Source of the DNA: Candidatus Sulfotelmatobacter sp.
Lineage (GTDB): Bacteria; Acidobacteriota; Terriglobia; Terriglobales; Acidobacteriaceae
DNA: 5,135 bases
Assembly (NCBI GenBank): GCA_030044775.1
Contig: JASICF010000481.1
Location: 1 to 5,135, forward strand
Reading direction: 5' to 3'
Within the stretch, counting starts at the first letter, position 1. Every line of letters begins with the position of its first letter. Position numbers and translations under genes: made by a program. Under the pieces are notes generated by a model. It did no database searches. It was not told the DNA's origin and saw only the letters and a program-made list of their open reading frames with translations. Below are positions 3,727 through 5,135 of this stretch, one piece after another.

Positions 3727-5135
3727 ATGGGGTCCGTTCTGAAGAAACGCGAAAGGCAGATTCACATCGAACCGTTGCTGCTCGAGGTCGCCGATGTGAT
3801 GGCGACTTCGCTCGACCTGGATACGACTTTACGCCGTATCGCGGAGGTGGTGCGAAAGGTTATCGATTACGAGATTTTCGCAATCCTCCTGCTGAATGAA
3901 AAAACCCAGGAACTGCGTTTTCGTTTCCAGATCGGATATCCGCAGCAATTTGCAGAACGGGCGCGAATCAAAGTAGGGGAAGGCGTCACTGGGCTGGCAG
4001 CACAGTCGCGACGCGCGATCCTCATCGACGATGTAACCAAAGAGTCGACCTACATCGCTGCCGTCCCCAATGTGCGCTCAGAATTAGCGGTGCCCCTGAC
4101 CACAAAGAACGGGGTGATTGGAGTCATCGATCTGGAAGCCCGCGATCCAGGCTATTTCAACGAAGAGCACAAGCGTCTGCTGACGTTGATCGCTTCGCGC
4201 ATGGCGGCCGGGATTGAAAACGCACAACTTTATACCCGTACCACGCGGCAGGCGCGCATTCTTCTTGTCCTGAACGAAATTGCACGCGAGCTCAGCTCAA
4301 TTCTGAATCTCGACGAACTGCTGAGCCGGATAGCGGAACTGTTGCGGCGGCTTATCGACTACCAGATGTTTAGCATCCTTCTTGTCGATCCGACAGGAGA
4401 GAAGCTGCAGCACCGGTTTTCCTTGCGCTTCAACGAAAACGTTCACACCAAGGGAGACATAGCGCTGGGGAAAGGGCTGGTTGGATACGCAGCGCAGACG
4501 CGGCAGGCCGTCCTGGTTGCCGACGTCAGCAAGGACCCGCGCTACATCGAAGGCAACCCGGAAACGCGCTCGGAACTGGCCGTACCTTTGATCTATAAAG
4601 ACAAGGTGATCGGAGTGCTGGACCTGGAACACACGCGGCGAGGCTTTTTTACCGACGATCACCGCCGCACCATGATGACTTTGGCTGCGCAAGTTGCCAT
4701 CGCAATCGAGAATGCGCGTCTTTACGAAGAGATAGCCAGGCAGGAGCGGCGACTCGAGCGCGATCTGGCACTGGCGCGCGAACTGCAAATGAGGCTTTTG
4801 CCTCAGGCGTTGCCGAAGGTGAAACATCTCGACCTTGCCGCGAAATTCAGCCCGGCGCGGGCCATTGGCGGGGACCTCTACGATTTCATTCCTTATTCGC
4901 TTTCGCGTCTCGCAATGGTGGTCGGAGACGTGAGCGGCAAAGGTGCGCCTGCGGCAATTTATGCGGCACTGGTCAGCGGGATTCTGCGCTCGCATGCGCC
5001 CATCGAGCCCGGCCCCGCCGAAATGCTGTCGGCGGTGAATCTGTCGCTGGCGGAGCGCCGTATTGAAGCGCAGTTCGTATCGCTCATTTACGCGGTCTGG
5101 GACGATGAACAGCGCACGCTGCTTGTGGCAAACTC
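3727..5135 (+). CDS. GAF-GAF-SpoIIE/PP2C serine phosphatase, C-terminus beyond window
   Basis: I translated this by hand from ATG 3727. It is open to the window end, giving 469 codons plus 2 nt. Domains in order: GAF1 about residues 12-169, GAF2 about 176-333, a charged coiled-coil linker at 333-358 ending in RELQMRLLP, then the start of a SpoIIE-type PP2C phosphatase domain. The phosphatase metal ligands are Asp383 in IGGDLYDF and Asp401 in GDVSGKG; the later ligands lie beyond the window. Such proteins dephosphorylate serine-phosphorylated STAS-domain anti-anti-sigma factors (RsbV/SpoIIAA type) in partner switching, with GAF domains sensing a small ligand or redox state. The ligand here is not identifiable. 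No membrane segment is seen in the part present, so it is probably cytosolic. An in-frame TGA at 3697-3699 limits upstream extension, and no Shine-Dalgarno precedes the ATG. An internal ATG (residue 25) is a less likely start because it would cut the first GAF helix. Confidence 0.92.
   Translation, partial: MGSVLKKRERQIHIEPLLLEVADVMATSLDLDTTLRRIAEVVRKVIDYEIFAILLLNEKTQELRFRFQIGYPQQFAERARIKVGEGVTGLAAQSRRAILIDDVTKESTYIAAVPNVRSELAVPLTTKNGVIGVIDLEARDPGYFNEEHKRLLTLIASRMAAGIENAQLYTRTTRQARILLVLNEIARELSSILNLDELLSRIAELLRRLIDYQMFSILLVDPTGEKLQHRFSLRFNENVHTKGDIALGKGLVGYAAQTRQAVLVADVSKDPRYIEGNPETRSELAVPLIYKDKVIGVLDLEHTRRGFFTDDHRRTMMTLAAQVAIAIENARLYEEIARQERRLERDLALARELQMRLLPQALPKVKHLDLAAKFSPARAIGGDLYDFIPYSLSRLAMVVGDVSGKGAPAAIYAALVSGILRSHAPIEPGPAEMLSAVNLSLAERRIEAQFVSLIYAVWDDEQRTLLVAN

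Noticed and set aside
4297..4995. 232-residue minus-strand frame opposite the phosphatase gene
   Set aside because: The plus-strand reading gives continuous GAF and SpoIIE motifs, while the antisense product is low-complexity, rich in Arg and Gln, and without motifs.

Overview
The window looks like chromosomal DNA of a Gram-negative soil bacterium, most likely an acidobacterium (Terriglobia/Koribacter-like). This placement is inference. It rests on an Acidobacteriota-style bacillithiol deacetylase BshB1 with the AHRDD motif, a GAF-GAF-SpoIIE phosphatase of a layout common in that phylum, and a moderately high GC content judged by eye. I see no insertion sequence, phage gene, CRISPR array, rRNA or tRNA. 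The gene content is core metabolism and signalling.

Layout: (1) bases 1-314, minus strand, the N-terminal part of a small cupin protein whose C-terminus lies beyond base 1. (2) Bases 315-403, a divergent control region rich in palindromes. (3) Bases 404-1162, plus strand, bshB1, the deacetylase of bacillithiol biosynthesis. (4) Bases 1179-3027, minus strand, a compact run of three genes read right to left: a UPF0173-type metallo-beta-lactamase-fold hydrolase, a CCoAOMT-like O-methyltransferase, and an uncharacterised 133-residue helical protein. The last two are separated by only 4 nt. (5) Bases 3028-3125, a second divergent control region. (6) Bases 3126-3674, plus strand, hpt (hypoxanthine phosphoribosyltransferase). 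(7) Bases 3727-5135, plus strand, a phosphatase with two GAF domains and a SpoIIE/PP2C domain, cut off by the right edge.

Functionally the genes are a loose neighbourhood: thiol redox buffering (bshB1), purine salvage (hpt), a sensory phosphatase likely to act in sigma-factor partner switching, and a three-gene unit of unknown physiological role. Start codons were reconsidered. The O-methyltransferase most likely starts at GTG 2277 and the UPF0173 protein at ATG 3027, each 7-9 nt behind a strong Shine-Dalgarno. The three plus-strand genes lack a clear Shine-Dalgarno, and two of them have a -10-like hexamer only 8-9 nt before the ATG, as expected for leaderless mRNAs. I found no convincing new multi-gene system. 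The best leads are the unknown 133-residue protein with its operon partners, and the possible leaderless starts.
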